NCBI GenBank assembly: GCA_920105625.2
Contig: OV050033.1
Location: forward strand, 128,959,821-129,023,820
From: Clusia tigrina
Lineage: Eukaryota; Arthropoda; Insecta; Diptera; Clusiidae
Length of the DNA: 64,000 nucleotides
Direction: 5' to 3'
Made by a program: the position numbers and the translations under genes. Positions 63,430-64,000 of this stretch are shown here, piece by piece. The notes below the pieces were generated by a model that saw nothing but the letters and a program-made list of their open reading frames with translations, made no database searches and had not been told where the DNA came from. Numbering within the stretch: position 1 is the stretch's first letter; each line of letters starts with the position of its first letter.

Positions 63430-64000
63430 TGGGTATTAATATCTTTATTTCTCAACATAGCCTACATTTTCCCCCAGTGATATTCAACAGCTTCGATGCA
63501 CTCGTTATGGCGAGAACCATCGAGCTCCTGAAAATAATCACCAACCTCAGAATTTTCCTTTTCATTGTGGCAATATATTTGACCACTGAGCCATATTTTC
63601 AAATCCAAGTGGGCTAAATCTAGCGACTAGGGAACGGGGCGAGGAAGTAAGGTCTTTAACTCATTGATTTTGGAGTCCACCATACTGGATGTGTCAACTG
63701 GTGTATTATCTGGATGAAACAACACTCTCTTTTTTAATAAATGCGATCGTTGTCTCTTGATATCATCTCTCAAACACTGCAATAAGTTCGCATAATACTC
63801 TCGCCGTTGACGTTTGGAAGATATTTAATGAAAATTTTGCCACGCCTGACGCCTTGCTAGCAGATGGAACTGTCTTCGGCTTTTCGATTTGAGGCGATTC
63901 GTCCCTTTCAGTCAATTGTTTTGACTGCTCCTTCGTCTCAGGTGTGAAGTGGTGGACCCATGTTATGAATGGACCCATGTGGTTATGAATCGATACAATT
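63430..64000 (-). pseudogene. Second mariner transposase relic, cut by the window edge
   Basis: The minus strand reads TWVHHFTPETKEQSKQ near 63960, then SHLLKKRVLFHPDNTP (second catalytic Asp region), and a degraded 'LDLAHLD' and C-terminus near 63450. It is related to the element at 61650-62938 but much more decayed, and runs off the right edge. Confidence 0.75.

Overview
The window is animal nuclear DNA, most likely from a higher fly (Diptera, Brachycera). A tephritid fruit fly is my best guess, but that is inference. The evidence is two intron-split host genes whose exons read like fly proteins, GT-AG introns of 57-61 bp, a primer-binding site that exactly matches the 3' end of an insect tRNA-Trp, and a large load of insect-type transposable elements (I-like, Jockey-like and RTE-like LINEs, CsRn1 and Gypsy LTR elements, hAT, mariner, and a tRNA-derived SINE). 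Nothing prokaryotic is present.

Host genes, both on the minus strand. (1) A complete 8-exon DEAH-box RNA helicase of the DHX57 type (12178 down to 5794, 1276 codons before the stop) has UBA, split RWD, CCCH finger, DEVH helicase, HA2 and OB-fold regions. All seven splice junctions keep the reading frame. (2) The two-pore-domain K+ channel Ork1 has five exons, from 51946 down to 40712. They carry both selectivity filters (TVGYGN and TIGFGD) and a long cytoplasmic tail with ten R-R-x-S/T sites. Its first coding exon, with the start codon and first membrane helix, was not found here.

Layout. 1-2.85 kb: decayed I-like LINE. 2.85-5.8 kb: AT-rich DNA, LINE scraps and a 17-bp minisatellite. 5.8-12.2 kb: the helicase, with LINE and mariner debris in its last intron. 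12.66-17.89 kb: a recent CsRn1-clade LTR retrotransposon with near-identical 450-bp LTRs and a textbook -1 frameshift heptamer at the gag stop. 14.69-27.50 kb: two head-to-tail copies of a 6.4-kb unit that starts inside the RNase H region of that element and ends 3.2 kb beyond it. 28.09-39.81 kb: a Gypsy-type LTR element (4-bp target duplication) with an apparently intact two-exon hAT transposon nested in its integrase (8-bp target duplication). 40.7-51.9 kb: Ork1, whose introns hold a SINE with an 11-bp target duplication, a LINE fragment, a ~42-bp satellite with a dyad core, a foldback element with 92-bp perfect arms and a ~130-bp tandem array. 52-64 kb: intron or upstream DNA with mariner and LINE relics, a TE-poor patch with a full CRE palindrome near 60.8 kb, and a nearly intact mariner with perfect 29-bp inverted repeats at 61.65-62.94 kb.

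I saw no clearly new gene system. The most notable items are the near-identical 6.4-kb tandem duplication, the nested intact hAT, the frameshift signal of the CsRn1 element, and several inverted or dyad-rich repeats around Ork1. Exon edges, target duplications and repeat arms were read by eye from the sequence. Family names rest on motif recognition, not on database searches.
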